Source: Ulva prolifera
Lineage: Eukaryota > Chlorophyta > Ulvophyceae > Ulvales > Ulvaceae
Assembly (NCBI GenBank): GCA_023078555.1
Contig: CM041198.1
Location: 9,347,836 to 9,411,835, forward strand
Length of the DNA stretch: 64,000 nt
Direction of reading: 5' to 3'
Part shown: piece after piece, positions 1-13,300 of the stretch
How positions within the stretch are numbered: the stretch's first letter is position 1
Layout: the number at the start of each line of letters is the position of its first letter
Notes under the pieces: generated by a model
The model's database searches: none
What the model was told of the DNA's origin: nothing
What the model saw: the letters and a program-made list of their open reading frames with translations, nothing else
Program-made: the position numbers and the translations under genes

Positions 1-172
1 CTCGTTTGTCGTGTCACTGCAGCATGCCGCTGCATTCACCGCAGTGGCATGAGCACCGACGTCATGTCTGGTTTGAACGTAGGAGTGAATGCCTCCTCCG
101 CCAGGGTGTTGCGCAAACCGGGATGCAGCTCTCTTGAGCGCACGTGCTTCTGCTCAGTCGGCGCCCATGCAG

Positions 173-1369
173 GAGATCCGGAAGAAGTACAGAGTCGACT
201 TGTCGTCGGATAGACGAGCACGTCGGCGGCTGCATGGGGCGGCCGAGGTGGCGAAGCGGACCCTGTCAACCACGGACTGTGCCACAGTCGAGGTCGAGGG
301 TCTCATCAAGGGTGATGACTTCTTCACGTCCATCACGTGTGCGAAATTCGAGGATCTGTGCGAGGACTTGTTCCAGCGCTGCATGCTGCCGGTCACCCGC
401 TGCCTGGACGCGGCGGGCCTGAAGCCGCACCAGGTCGACGAGGTGGTGCTTGTGGGAGGCTCCACGCGCATCCCACGGATCCAGTCTCTGCTCCAGATGC
501 TTTTTGATGGGAAGGCACTGAACAAGACTGTCAATCCGGATGAGGCTGTTGCGCACGGGGCTGCTGTTCAGGCCGCCATGTTGACTGACACGTGGTCTAG
601 CAGTGTGATTGAGTCGCTGCGCCTGCAGGACGTCACCCCGCTGTCCCTGGGGCTCAGCTGCTCTGGGGACAAATTCTCGGTCGTGATCCCAAGAAACGCA
701 AAGGTCCCAGCCAGCGCGACTCTCATATATCACAACGCACGCGACGTCACAGACAAACCCTCAGCAAGCATCCGCTTCCCAGTGCATGAGGGTGAGCGGT
801 CCGTGGCCTCACTGAACGAGAGGCTGGGGTCATTCTCACTGCACGACCTGCCCCTGGGACCAAAGGGCTCACACCTTTTTGAGGTCACGTTCACCATCGA
901 CTCTGATGGCATCCTGACCGTGACGTCCAAGCACAAGGGCACGGACAACTGGAAGGGGATCACCATTGACCACAGCAGCGGCCGCCACACGGAGCAAGAG
1001 GTGAAGAAGATGATTGAGGAGGCCGAGCGCTACAGGCAAGCCGATGAAGCCGTGCTGGTGAAGCAGAAGGCAAAGAACGATCTGTCAGAGTACGTGTACG
1101 GCATCAAGAATGCTCTCAGGGCTGGCCTGGAGAGCGATCTGCAACGTTTCGATGCTTCTGCATTGGTCAAGTCAAAGGATAGAATCATAGCATGGTTGGA
1201 GTCGGGCAGCGACGTGCGGGAGCCTGATGAGTACTACAGCCGGCGCTCTGAGCTTGAGGCGTTGTGCAGCTGCGCCGTCCGGAACGCAATCAGTGCGCTC
1301 TTCTCAATCCTCCACTTCCGCAGGGATATCGGCCTGCAGCTTCTTACAGTCTGTGAGCTGTCTTCATGA
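173..1369 (+). CDS. HSP70-family chaperone, C-terminal half (5' part outside window)
   Basis: ATP-dependent chaperone. The visible part begins in the nucleotide-binding domain with an ARRRLH..AKRTLS stretch equivalent to the canonical RRLRTACERAKRTLS helix. It continues through the phosphate-2 signature VVLVGGSTRIPRIQ and NPDEAVAHGAAVQAA, then the substrate-binding beta domain (PLSLGL..IPRNAKVP..EGER..EVTFTIDSDGILTV) and a helical lid. A tgcag acceptor at 171-172 puts the exon start at 173 in the right phase, so earlier exons lie left of the window. The C-terminus has no EEVD, HDEL or organellar tail and ends in a short unusual tail (...VCELSS), which may be intron read-through. Sequence is clearly diverged from housekeeping cytosolic HSP70 (LSCSGDKFSVVIPRN instead of LGLETAGGVMTxLIxRN), so this is probably a minor paralogue. 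Compartment cannot be told without the N-terminus. Confidence 0.9.
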   Translation, partial: EIRKKYRVDLSSDRRARRRLHGAAEVAKRTLSTTDCATVEVEGLIKGDDFFTSITCAKFEDLCEDLFQRCMLPVTRCLDAAGLKPHQVDEVVLVGGSTRIPRIQSLLQMLFDGKALNKTVNPDEAVAHGAAVQAAMLTDTWSSSVIESLRLQDVTPLSLGLSCSGDKFSVVIPRNAKVPASATLIYHNARDVTDKPSASIRFPVHEGERSVASLNERLGSFSLHDLPLGPKGSHLFEVTFTIDSDGILTVTSKHKGTDNWKGITIDHSSGRHTEQEVKKMIEEAERYRQADEAVLVKQKAKNDLSEYVYGIKNALRAGLESDLQRFDASALVKSKDRIIAWLESGSDVREPDEYYSRRSELEALCSCAVRNAISALFSILHFRRDIGLQLLTVCELSS

Positions 1370-2612
1370 AATCATCGTGAGCATGGAGGCTCGGGGGCAG
1401 CTGCGGTCGATGCTCACTGACAGTGATGCAGTATCACGCTCGTGCAATTTGCACCAGGAGCAGGTGTCTTCGGGCCGTGCACTCTGCTGTCTACGCTTGA
1501 GTTCTGGATGTGAAGTCGTGTCACGCAGAGCAGCTTCGGCTGTGCGGCAATGTGCTCGTGCCGCATGGCGCTGAGTGCCCGCGTGGTGCAGATTTGGATA
1601 CAGAATGGAGGCCTTCGGACAAGGTGATGATTGCAGCTGGCAAAGAGCTGTCCATAACAATCAAAGAGGCTGTCAAGATGGCAACGGGGTAATTTGGGCT
1701 TCTACACAGGGTCGCAGCATGTGCTGCTTGCATGGCATGCTGCCTTTAGGCATGTGCTCAGGCCCTGATCACTGGTCGACACACCCCAGGCAGAGCCTCT
1801 GGCCTTGTACAGTAGCTGCAGACATGCTGAGCCTGGCTGTTCCAGTGTATGTCGAGCAGCCGCACTGCGATGCAGATCAGAGTGGTACTGGCACTTCGCC
1901 GTTACTGGTGTATGGGACTGGTAATTTTGACAGGCCATGTTTGGGCCTGTGTATTGTGTTGCTTGCTACAAATGCGTTTTGAAATGTATAACACTTTGAT
2001 ACATACGCTGTGTAACTTGAACGAGCCTGCAGTGTGTCACCCGGTCGATTGACCTGCATTTGCGCAACGGTTCGGCTTCATGGTAGCATCAACCACTGCA
2101 CCACGATGCGTCTGCTGTGTGCAGCATGCATGTACCAGCCATTGGCGACGGGCGCCTGACGATAGCCGACAATGCACACACGTGGGAAACAACAGCGGCA
2201 GCGGAACATCTCGCGCCTGAGCGGCCGAATCGCTGCCTGCAGAGACGCCTGCCCCAGGCCTCGCGGCATGTGCTTGTGCTATAGCCGACACGGAGTTCAG
2301 GCCATCGATGGGCCAGGACCCACTGATCCGGAGTCCTCTTGTTGACCGCAACACTTGCGGCAGCAACCTGATCATCTCCTTACTGACCTCTCGGCAGCTG
2401 CGGCCAGTGGCTGCGCAGCGACGCTCGGTCAAGAGCAGCAGTTGCGAAGCATAGAGCAATCACCCCGTGTTTGCTCAAGATGCAGTAACAGATAGTGCCC
2501 TGCATTCCTGTGGGCTCCGGAGCGCAGGGCTGAAGATGGGGCTGAAACTACAAGGAGCTGATTAGTCTGTTGCCAAGCGCGGGCATCAACGCGCATGATG
2601 GGAGAAGGCGGT

Positions 2613-2652
2613 TGTGACACAAGGGCATAGGTGGCAAGGCAGGCAGCACCGC
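2613..2652 (+). repeat. R1 short dispersed repeat
   Basis: Diverged copy: TGACACAAGGGCA followed by GGCAGCACCGC. Same bipartite layout as the other copies (ACAAGGRCAAAG box, then GGTAGCACCGC box). Confidence 0.5.
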
Positions 2653-3150
2653 AGCAAGGTGGCTTCAGCTCAGACACTCATAGCTCATGAGGAACGTGCC
2701 ACACGCACGCAACGGTTGGGGTGTGCCTCAGAAGATCGGCGCGTCGGACGCCTTGTGCTGTGCCACGCGTGTTGCTCGCGAGGCTTCCTGCCTGTGTGCC
2801 TTTGTCCTTGCAATTGGTAAGTCACACGCACCCCTCAGACCACATTGGGTACGGCCACATCAGTCCGCTCACGCATGCCTCCGCGCACCCTCCTGGCGCC
2901 ACACTCTCGCCTGCACTCCTGAAGACAACATTCTGTGCCCCAGCCTCGGCTGCAGCGCCTGCCGCCGCGGTCACCCTCGAGTGCCCTCCGCATCTGGGGC
3001 CTGCCAGCCACACGGGCGTCGGGCCGCTCTGCCCCCGCCCCTCCCCCCACTTTCCCGTCCCAAATCTGCCAGTGGTGTGAGGATGACAGCAACAAAGCCC
3101 TAGCACGGCCACCTCGCCCACGGCCAGCGTCTTGCACTGGGGCATCACTT

Positions 3151-3190
3151 GTGTTGCAAGGACAAAGTCGGAGAGGCTGGTAGCACCGCT
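3151..3190 (+). repeat. R1 short dispersed repeat
   Basis: Contains GTTGCAAGGACAAAG and CTGGTAGCACCGC separated by 10 bases. One of about ten copies in the window, all outside recognised exons. Confidence 0.6.
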
Positions 3191-4207
3191 GGGGCATCGC
3201 TTGAGTAGCCTGCTGGTGTGCTTGCATGCATGCCACGGCTGGGATCGCACGGGGCTCTGGAGTGCAGTGCACGCACTGTCGTCTGGCATCATGGGACAGC
3301 TGACTCAGGCTGCATGACAGAGAAACCCCACCTGCGCCTTGAGAAAGGAGCTACTACATAGTTCTCAGCGGGAGAACTTTCTGAGCCCAGGACAAGTCGA
3401 TTCTGGCGCATCCAAAGGCTCTGGCCTCACAGATCTCGAGTGCTCAACGTGCATAGTTTCGCACATTCTCTGCCCGTGGCCAGCTTGCGAAGAGGACAGC
3501 AGTAAATGACAGAGATGTGCTGGAGCTCCATTACATTCCAAGGCCGTGGCGTCGCATGCATGCGTTACTGTGCTGGAAACTCCATGGCAGTTGCCACAAG
3601 CGTTCACGATTCGATATTTGTGCGCGCGCAGCGTTGCACCATGTATGTGAATAGTTTTTACGTGACAGATTATACGCACACCTGCAGCGAATTGTAGTTT
3701 TGCCGTGGTGTAGCTACGTTGATACCCAGTCTGAACACGTGGCCTGCACAACACAGCTGTGTACCTGCTGCCAGATGCTGTCTGCGGTATCATGTAGCAG
3801 CAAAATAGCATTTGGTAGTTTTGCATTGCGACCCTGCCTAGCGCAGCTACCCGTATACATTGCGCTCGCGTGATAGCAACTGCTGGCCACGGCTGTGCCC
3901 TCTGCCGTCAGAGTGTGCCTTACTCACCAGTGGGCACAACTGATAGTCTATACTGTGCTGTGACCAGCCTGTGCCTCGTACTGTGCAGCCGGAGAGGTGT
4001 CCGCCATTCGTTTGTTGCCGTTCCCCAATCGCCACCGCGCGCTGCATGCACAGCCTGTGCGCTGCAGTGCTGCACGCACGGCGAGGCTTGCAGCCGGCCG
4101 TTGGCACACACTTGCGACACATAGGAGCTGTGAAGGCCCTCAACACTTCTTGCTTTCCTTCGAGCAGGCAGCAGGAGAAGACATCAGGATCGCGCGAATC
4201 AACCAGA

Positions 4208-5242
4208 ATGGGCAAGAACGGCGGTCGTAAATGGTACGCACCCCTGGTCCTAGCGATAAATGCTGTATACTGAAATTTCCGTCATATCTATAGTAGTGAC
4301 GCCAGGCTGCATCGCGAAGTGGGCTCCGTATTTGCCCGGTTCAGGCGTCCAGCCCAATTTGTTCGGTAACACTGATAGAGACAGGCAGGGACGGGAAGAA
4401 TTCGTTTGAGCAGGCTGTGGCACGCAGGTATGCCGTTGCATGCGGCAGAATTCCCGGGGTCTACGAAAGCTGGCATGATTGCCAAGACCAGGTCAAGGGC
4501 TACAGCGGTGCACGATTCAAATCCTTCACCTCCAAACAAGAAGCAAAGACATTCTGTGGGGAAAGAGGAGCGCAGGTGAAGCGTCATGGTGTCAGTGTGG
4601 TCGCAAATAGCTTCAAAAACACTCCGCTCAAGTGCACGTCCGGGGTGTTGCTGAGCACACCTGCCACCGCAAGAGTCATGAGTGCCCGCAGCGACCACGG
4701 CTACCATACGCAGGAAACACACGTGTCCGTGGTTTGTCTCCGTTTCAGCGTGCTGTACTCCTCCTGCTGTATGCTGCCAGGTCATTTTACACATCTGTGC
4801 GTGTGCTGTGCAGTACTTTGACGGAGGGTCAAGGGGCAATCCTGGACCTGCTGGGTGTGGCGCAGCTGTGTTTGCTGGAGAACACAGCGGAGGACCACCC
4901 GTTGCTACAGGCCATGCTTATATCGGCCATGCCACAAACAACCAGGCAGAGTACGAAGGCCTCATCTTGGGTCTCGGTCTTGCCCTGCAGCATGGAGCTC
5001 AGTGTGTCACCATTCGAGGAGACTCGATGCTGGTTGTCAATCAAGTCAACAACACGTGGCGGGCGACCAATCCCGGCATGAAGCATCTGCTGAACGTCGT
5101 GCAGAATCAGATGCTCCCACGGTTCAAGCAGTGGGAGATCACGCATGTGTACCGGAACGAGAATGGAGACGCTGACAGGCTAGCTAATCAGGCGATGGAC
5201 GCCCGTAACCACGATGTGCTCCCCAGTGAACGCAGCTGGTGA
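4208..5242 (+). CDS. Ribonuclease H1 with N-terminal hybrid-binding domain
   Basis: Cleaves the RNA strand of RNA-DNA hybrids (R-loops, replication primers). Three exons agree in phase: 4208-4233, 4428-4575 and 4814-5242, giving 200 residues. Residues 1-58 form the caulimovirus-viroplasmin-like hybrid-binding domain (RKWYAVACGRIPGVYESW, then CQDQVKGYSGARFKSFTSK with the usual EA..F ending). The catalytic domain starts at YFDGGSRGNPGPAG and keeps the DEDD set: D61 (YFDGG), E104 (NNQAEYEG), D128 (RGDSMLVVNQ) and D179 (NGDADRLANQAMD). The first two introns split Trp and a codon boundary. There is no obvious transit peptide, so a nuclear or cytosolic enzyme is likely, although the very short exon 1 leaves room for another upstream start. 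Length and domain order are normal for eukaryotic RNase H1; all key residues are present. Confidence 0.93.
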
Positions 5243-7340
5243 CATGCTGAGCGCATGTTCATCCTTCATTCCAGGACTCAGGGAGCGCTCTCGACTCAGT
5301 GCCACTCCCGGTCCAACAATTTTCCGCTTATCTTCCACTGTCAGTCGCCTTGTCAAACTTATGACGGCCCAAACTCGAAATTATTCGAGATCAATGCTTA
5401 CCATCGTTATCCCTGTCATCGCCGGCGATTCTGGTCAATAATCGCTGCTGTAGTCCTGCCACACTGTGTAGAGGCTGTGTAGGAGGCTGCAGAGGTCTGG
5501 CTCGTGGCAGTCTTTCCAGAACTGTGCTGAGGTTTGACCCACGCCAGCATGGGATTGAGGTGTCGGTAGCATGCCACAATTAGAATCTTTCCCCAGATTG
5601 TATGGCCGTTCCTCGTAGAGTCAGCTCAGAGTCGTTGATTACTTCAGTCTGCTACGTACTGGCCACTGATGCCCTTCCACTACGGTGCTACATGAAAGTG
5701 CTTCATCAGATTAGAATGCCAGGTCAGGCATCGTGTATTATCGTTACGAAAGAAAAGCTTCCTGCCCCAGGTTCAAGTGGAGCCTCCTCCTCTCACTATC
5801 CGCGTGGTCCCTGCTGGGCAGGAAGGCTGTGTTTGCTGACAGATGCAGGAAGCAACACAATTTGAACAATCCATATTTGTTCCAGCTATACCACAAGGCG
5901 GGTTTAAGCATTAGCCATAATGCAGGGAGGATCTTGCCTGGGTAGAATATCTCTGGGTGAGGAGAGTCTGGGCATGGGGGCTATTTAGTGGAGTGCTCGC
6001 CCTCGATGCTGTTTTGGGGTCAGCGTGGTTGTTGGTGAATGTGTTATCATTTCTAGCCCGTCTTGTAACGTGGACTTTGCTGATGCACATGTGCACCACA
6101 TGTGCGCCTGCGTGCCAATGCACCGTCACGGAAACTGGGTGTGGCACCAGTTCCATAGTCCAGGTCGTCCAGTACTGATCTTTAGATCTCTGGATGATCA
6201 TGTTGCTAGAAGACATGGCGACCACAGGACCACCTGGAGTGTGACTGCGGCCCGCTGCAGCTGCAACTTGTGGCGTGGTACGCAATGTCTCATCGTGTTG
6301 CTGCTGTGTCCGATTCGAGAGGTCACTAATCCATTTGCAAGGTGAGACAACTGATTTTGACAACGCCCAAACCCTTCCAGAACCATGATCGTGACAACGC
6401 CCAAACCTCTGATGTCGGCATGCTGTACTGTATGACTCAAGTGATCCTTTGCATGCGACTTCACCTGATTGCATTCACAGTCACAATGTCCGCTTGGGCA
6501 CATAGTAAGCATGTGGCTGTCGGACCGATTGATGATGAAGCGGCAGATGAGTTCAGAAACATGGCAGAGGTAAAATCGAGGCCTGGAACCTGTTCTTCAA
6601 GCATATCATCAGCACAGGCTACGATGTCAATGCGTAGGACGCAACGCTGTGTGGGCCAAAGAGACCATCGGCATGGCCAGGCATGGCATCGGCTAAACTG
6701 TGGTGCATTTGCTGCAGTGCTCAGCTGACATGACATGACCAAGTCAGAACCAAACACTAGTAGTCGCAACAGCATTCAGCCAGAGCATCAGGCAAGCAGC
6801 ATTAATTTGCAGATGGATACGACTGTTCCCGACAGCACGGACGCATGTTACAGGCCCCGGGACTGCACCGCATACAATCAGAATTTGACGATTGTACTCA
6901 ACATCGAAATGACAAAAAGGTATTTTCAATTTTCTGTAACAAAGCTGAGACTATTTCTGTGGTCACAACTACAAGCAGTGCTGCTGAGTGAGCTGGGCAA
7001 AGCTGGCGTTGCTGGCACCGGAATGGACGCTATGGACACTAGCACAGTCTATTGGCGTATATCAATGAGAGGCAGGCATATGCACTGCGAGACTTGCAGG
7101 GCTACAGCATCTTTTATCATCATCTTGTTCAGCATCACTGGAGTAGCCCCAGGAACCGGTTTGCATCCTGCAGAAGGCTTGGAGGCAGACCCTGCAGTGC
7201 ATTCGTGGTCGTGACTTTACAGCTGCCTTCCAGCGCAACCCCACAGCTACAGACGCTGCTTGTTTCTTCGTAATCAAAGGATGGCCTCAATGCCTGACCA
7301 GACAGGTCATGCCCAGTTTCAAGCTCCCAGTCCATAGTCC
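5243..7340. other. Spacer between RNase H1 and the MutS gene
   Basis: Convergent intergenic region: RNase H1 ends at its left and the minus-strand MutS gene ends at its right. No recognisable domain. A C-terminal extension of the MutS gene in 7140-7340 cannot be excluded because that frame is open on the minus strand, but I see no GIY-YIG motif in it. Confidence 0.45.
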
Positions 7341-10300
7341 TCACCCAAAACTACAGAGTTGCCCACGGCCTGGACTGCATGTAAGCCTCTGCTGAATGAT
7401 CACAGCTGCATGCAACATCTGCTGCATCGCTGTGTGTGCATGCAGCACGGCGAACGGCAGCCTGTGGTCTGTGCACACCTCTTGGTAGGCGACCTGGAAA
7501 GCCAGGCTGTCCGTGGAGACGCCAGGGGCAAGGCGGAAGGTCCGCCGGAGCCAGGGGAGGCCTTTCAGGCCGCTGTCCTCTGGCAGAGGCCCCGGGACGA
7601 CGTGCATGTGGCAGCAGAAGCTCCTGGGGAGCATGGGCAGCAGGCCGAGGCGCTCGTCGAAGAGGTCATGCTGGTGCGTGGCAAACACCCCCACGAAGTT
7701 GCTCTGCACCCAGTCAACAGGTACTTGTCGGGAATTTGTGAACGCACACATTCTGAGCTGCAGAATGGATGACTTCGGCAGAGTCCATGCTTGACCTGCC
7801 CTGCTGCTTGCTGTTGCTGTGGCCTGTGCAGCTTGAACCCATGCCACGTGGCGACTTAAATACTGCTGAGGCCACAGGAGGGAGGGCAGCACTGGCTACG
7901 ATACACCGTGACGAAGTGTGCATGGCATCAAGAGGTGACACACAGACGTGCTGAATGCCCGTCATGGAGGCTGCAGGTAATGCGGCCTTGTGCTGTTCTA
8001 GAATTCGCAACACATCCCTGGCTGTGGCTGACATATGCAGGCAAATACGCTCGAAAGTGTGGCAGGTGGCACCGCAGATGTCTGTGCCGCGTTGAACACA
8101 GGCACAGGCGTAGATGATGCAGAGGATGCATGCGCATGCAGGAAGCAACACAGATGCAGGACTGCATTGCAGGGATGTCCTGCTGAACCTAGCCACTGCA
8201 GGAGAGGAGCACTCAGGCTGTGGCCCACACCGAGTCAAAGAGCTCCAGAGCAGCGCAGCAGAGGGCGCTGGCGCTGAGGTCCTCCGTGCCCTTTCCGAGC
8301 TCGTCCACACACATGAAGTGCTTCGCCTCTGCGGCAGCAAAGGGCGTGGCGAGGCTGTACAGCTGCTGCATCTGGAAGCACTCGTAGGCATGCCCCGACA
8401 GGCCCGCCAGCGGGTTGTCCCCATCAAAGCAGCGATAGAAGAACGACTTGTACTGCAGCTCACCCAGGCATATGGTCAGGGAAAGTCTGGGTCAAGATGA
8501 CCCTCTGTCTGGTATGAGGTTAATCATTGGAGTGGCCATGATGTTGAGGAAGAAGGCTTTTAACAAAGCATCGAGCACAGCTGCCTGCTCCAAGGCTTGC
8601 AGCTAGCAGCTTCGCTGCAGCAGCACTTCCTAACTTATGTGCGGTGAAACGCTAAAGCAGTTGCATCCATTGCACATGTGTGTGTGTCGGATGTGCATTG
8701 CTGAGGGGCGCTGCCATTCCAAATAACACACGGTCTGTCAAGCAGAAGCTCTCGATCACAGCTAAAACCGCCCGGGAGTCACAACAATTCCCGGCAAGCA
8801 GCCAGCTTTCAGTGTGCTGCAAGCAAGATAAACATTCCCTGAAACACAGCGATAATGGCCTGTCCTCACCTGTAAGAAACAGCAGAGATGCCAGTCCTTC
8901 CAGGCACTTGCAGTTGATGGCTCAGGGCATGAAGGAGGAGGCATACCTGAGGAACTGTGGCATGGGTGCACGGCACGGGCAGACCCAGGTTCCCGAGCAG
9001 CACAACAGCCATCACCGCGCGCATCAGAGTACTCTTCCCTGACATGTTGGCTCCTGTCAGCAGCATGATGCGCTGCCCTAGATGCACGTCGTTCAAAACC
9101 GTGCTTGAGCCCGGCAGCTCTGCTCCAGAGGTCTCTGCAGACACATCTGGGGCATCCTCGAAGCTGCTGTGAGAGGAGCCTGAAGGATGGCGCTCTGGAA
9201 TGACGGGGCGGTCCATCCAGTACGGCCAGACACCATCGATCACGAGCTCCCCACCAGGGCCTGCACTCCAGGAAGAGGCTGTGTGAAGCTCGTTGACAGC
9301 AAAGACTGCACCACAAGGTACATCTGTAGTTGAAAGTGCTATACATGGGACATGGTATTGGACGGCCCTATGACTACACCAGGCAGGCAGGTTGCCACCG
9401 ACGATCAAACAGGACCTTCGGTGCTGCAGTGATGAGCCCATGTGCCCAGGGCTTGCCATCTTCGGACAGCCCAATGCTGGGTCGCTGCGTCAACGACAGA
9501 AATGTATCATGCTCTGCCCATTGCTGGACCCGCGCCTTCGCTGTGGCACCAGAAACACACTACGTGTCCGTGGCAGCTCCCTATCAGCCTCACCTCACAC
9601 ACCTCGCCACATGGCCATCAGCAAAGGCAAACCCGCAAACAACCCTTCGCTCAGGGGAGTTCCTGTCACGCAGCACCAAACAATGCATCTCCACTGAGCA
9701 TGAACTGGGGTCCATCTGCGCCAGTCGTGTTGGAGCGATTCAGCGCACCGGTCATGTCTGGCATGCTCCAGCCACTCGCAATCGCGTTGACCGACACCTG
9801 GCACAGCGTGCTGCCCCACTCGTTGAGCTGCTGCGCGGCCTGGATGGTCTCCATGTGGCGGTCGCTGCTGTGCAGCTCGATGCACACCTCCTGCACCGCC
9901 TGCACCGCCATGTCATGCATGCAGCCCACCGTTTCGCGGTATGCGTCCTGCATGCCACCCCCGCCGCGTCGTCCGCGCCGCCGCACACCATTGCACAACT
10001 TTCAGATGTCAGCCACCATGCGTGCTGCACACCGGCATGCAATTCCTAACAATATACCAAAAAAAAAGCGCTGATTCATTTGTTTTGCATGGACTGAGGC
10101 ATGACCACAAGCACCGCCTTGTATGAGTCTTTGGGTGAGCAAGCCGCAGGCTTCTAGTACTGGCCGCCGCATCGTGCTCAACTCCTTGAATCGCACAGCC
10201 ATGCTCAAATAAAGAGCCGGTCTTGCAACAGATGACACAACATCGGCATCGAGCACAGACAGCGCAATCTCTCCGCACCATCGCTTCGATGAGCGCGTCG

Positions 10301-13300
10301 CACACAAACTCTCGCCGCGTGCCCGGCTGCCTCGCGGTGCGAAGTGCCGCCCCACGCATGAAGTTGGCCGCTGGGCTGCCGTCGCCGCCCGCCGCAGCCT
10401 TCTGTGCGCGCTCCGCCTCCTGAAGCCACTTCCCCGCAACCGCCAGCGACTGCGACCCCTCCATGGGAACGATCCGCACGATGCGGCTGCGCGCTGCACT
10501 GTCGCGCAGCTGTGCCGCCGCCGCGCCGGCATCGTCCCCGGCAGTCAGCTCGTGCACTTGCGCGGCCTCCTGCACCAGCTGCGCGACGACGGCGATGACG
10601 CCGTCACGAGCCTCCGCGAGCTTCTGTATCCATGCATCTGCGTCCGGAAGCGCATGCACGTTAACCAGCTGCTTGACCTTCTTCACTTCCCACGACCTAC
10701 AGCCCAAGGCATCGTGGGTGTAGGCAACGGTGTTCCATGGTGAAGACGACTCGCGTGCTGCAGGTGGTGGGCTCGACTGGCTGAAAGCAGCTGTTGCAGT
10801 GCACGAGCGCTGCATGAGTGCGCCACAGGCTTGAGCTTGAGCGGGGCAGTGGCAATGAGGGCACTGCATCCTGCAGCGAGCGGCCTCGGAGCTTCAAACT
10901 GTCTCAACTTAATTTCTGGCCCACACATGTCCGAGGCGCTCTGCTGCATGAAGATTGTCCCGCGCCTGCCCTGTTCAAGCGGGAACAGAAAACGGCCTCT
11001 CCTTTGAATTTCTTTGTTTGGTGTTGTATTTCAAATTCGTAGCAGCACAGCAGCACACCTGAAGAAGAATACCAACGCGTCCACCCCCACAGGCAGCTGC
11101 CCGACGTCAAGCCCATGCTGCCGCAGCTCCTCTTGCACCTGCCTCTCCTCAGCGTCCTCGCCCACCTCCGCGCCAGACTCGTCGCCCAGCGCAGGCAGCA
11201 GCGGCTCCAGCCGCCCGATCACCCACTGGCAGCGCTGTAGCAGGTCCTCCGGTGCGGTGCAGGTGCCGCCGCCGAGCGTCCAGGCGGCGACGTGGAGCAG
11301 GTGCTGAGTCAGCGCCGCCGCCGCGGGGAGCTGCAGCGCGCGGGCGGCCGCGGTGACGCAGCGCAGCAGAGCGTGGAGGTCCGCCGTGCGCGCCCGGCCG
11401 GCTTGCATGCGTGACCAGATGGCGTTGCTGGCCTGCAGCATCGGGAACTCCGGCATCACCGGCACGGCCAGCATCTCCCTGCACGAGGGGCGTCAGGTCA
11501 TCGCCGGTGACTCAGATCAGGCTGTGCAACACACATGCGTTCTGATGCGGGAGGTTGTGGCAATCCAGCGACATGACCGCTGGGCCACTGGAATATCACT
11601 TTGGTTGAACAGGTGTCACAGTTCCTCACCGCGATACCACTGGCACATCACGTACATCACACAGCCACAGGGCACGGGTTGCCACAGAGGGGGACAGGCT
11701 ACATCAGGCTCCGGCACTGGAATGGCCAGCAGGCTGTTCTTTGAACACGACAGTTGACCTCGGAGGAGGCCTGCTGATGTCAGCCAGGTGGGCCACGCAT
11801 GCGGCCGCGGCAGGCACCATGGCTTCTGCCTGCTGTGTCAAGTAGTTCCGCTCCAGCGCCAAAGCCTGCAGATGCTCTGGAGTGCGGGGCCACCGTTTGG
11901 GGCCCACACCGTCCACAGTGCTGCACGCAACACTGCAGTACGTACGCAGCCTGGGCGGGGGCGTTCCCGCATGCAGGGCTGCATGCATGCGAACCCACCG
12001 CATTGGCACCAGCTGCGCATGCAGGCGCGTTGCCAGGCCAGACGCACCGTGTGGCCGCCGAGATGTGGGCCGCGACGGCCGGCGGCGGCGGGCGCATCAT
12101 CAGCGTGCGGACCTTCTGCCGCTGCCCCTTGAGCTGCCCAGCGCCCAGCACGCCGTCCACGAGGTCAGGCACGGCCCCGGCCTGCAGGCCGAGCGCGCGC
12201 GCCGTGGACTCGTGGAGGAACAGGGGCTGCTCGGCGGAGTCGGCGGCGGCGCGCCATGCGTGCGGCTGGCTACGGACACCGTCCGCGGACACCGGCGGCG
12301 GCGCGAGGTGCTCGTCTTGCACCTTGGCCACGAATTCGTCGGCGTCCAGGACCCTAACCTGCACGGCGGTGGCGCCGCGATGGGGCGAGCCGCCAACATC
12401 AACTGCTTAGGGCAATCGCAAACGAGCACAAGCGGGCGGCGACGAACAGCGGACAAGCGCACACTGCCCAACGTGACCGCCGCCCAGCGCATGCATGGGC
12501 CGATCACGCAGCTTGCCGGTGCGATGCGGGCACACAGGAAGCACATGCTGTCGAATCGAGCACGTCAGGCGTACACATCGTGAGCACATGCGCCGGCCGC
12601 GGGTGCCGCACCGTCTGCACGATGCGGGGGGCGTTCGGGAAGCGCCGCTGCAGCTGCGCCTTCAGCTGCACCTCATTCCGCCGGAGCTCCTCCAGCGCCC
12701 CTGCGCCACCTCCGAGGTCCCCTGTGACCGCATCACGCAGCGCAGTGGAGGACTGGAAGTAGACGGGCAGGGCGAGCCAGTCGGCGCGGCTGCGGCAGGC
12801 GTCGAGCAGCTCGAGCACCTCCTGCTGGCCGCGGGCCTGCACGCTGCGCCGCACGAGCGCGCCGCGCTGCCACGTGTGCACCGTCCACGTGCCCGGATGC
12901 TGCGCGCTCTGCTGCAGCCCTGCGGCAGAAGACGAGCGGTCGTGACGCCGCATCCGTGCCGTGAGTCAGCTATGGAACGCGCATGCATGCATTTATCACC
13001 GCTGATGCCCGGCCCGACCGGGGGACGGGGATGTGTGTGCGCTGCATGAGCGCATTGGCCATGGGGGGCGATAGTGTGCACGAGGTGTGCATAGGGCGCT
13101 CTATCAGGGGGAGACTGTCCTTGCGAGGGGACAGAGAGGCAGTGCGGAGGCAGGGAGCGGGAAGACGCAAATCCCGCGGCAGCCACATCAGGGACCATGG
13201 CTCACCCAGATGGGCGCCGGCCATCGTGCAGCAGCATACCCCAAACGGGCCGGTCCTCCTCGGCGGTCGTCGGGAGGCCGTTCCCCGCGGCCGCGAGCTC

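Larger units (their letters stand above)
1370..4207. other. Intergenic spacer without a convincing gene
   Basis: No ORF here shows family motifs or phase-consistent exons. It holds two plus-strand copies of the short repeat R1 (2613-2652, 3151-3190) and a C-rich stretch (about 2860-3070). The 3' UTR of the HSP70 gene and the promoter of the RNase H gene must lie here, but I see no diagnostic site. Confidence 0.5.
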
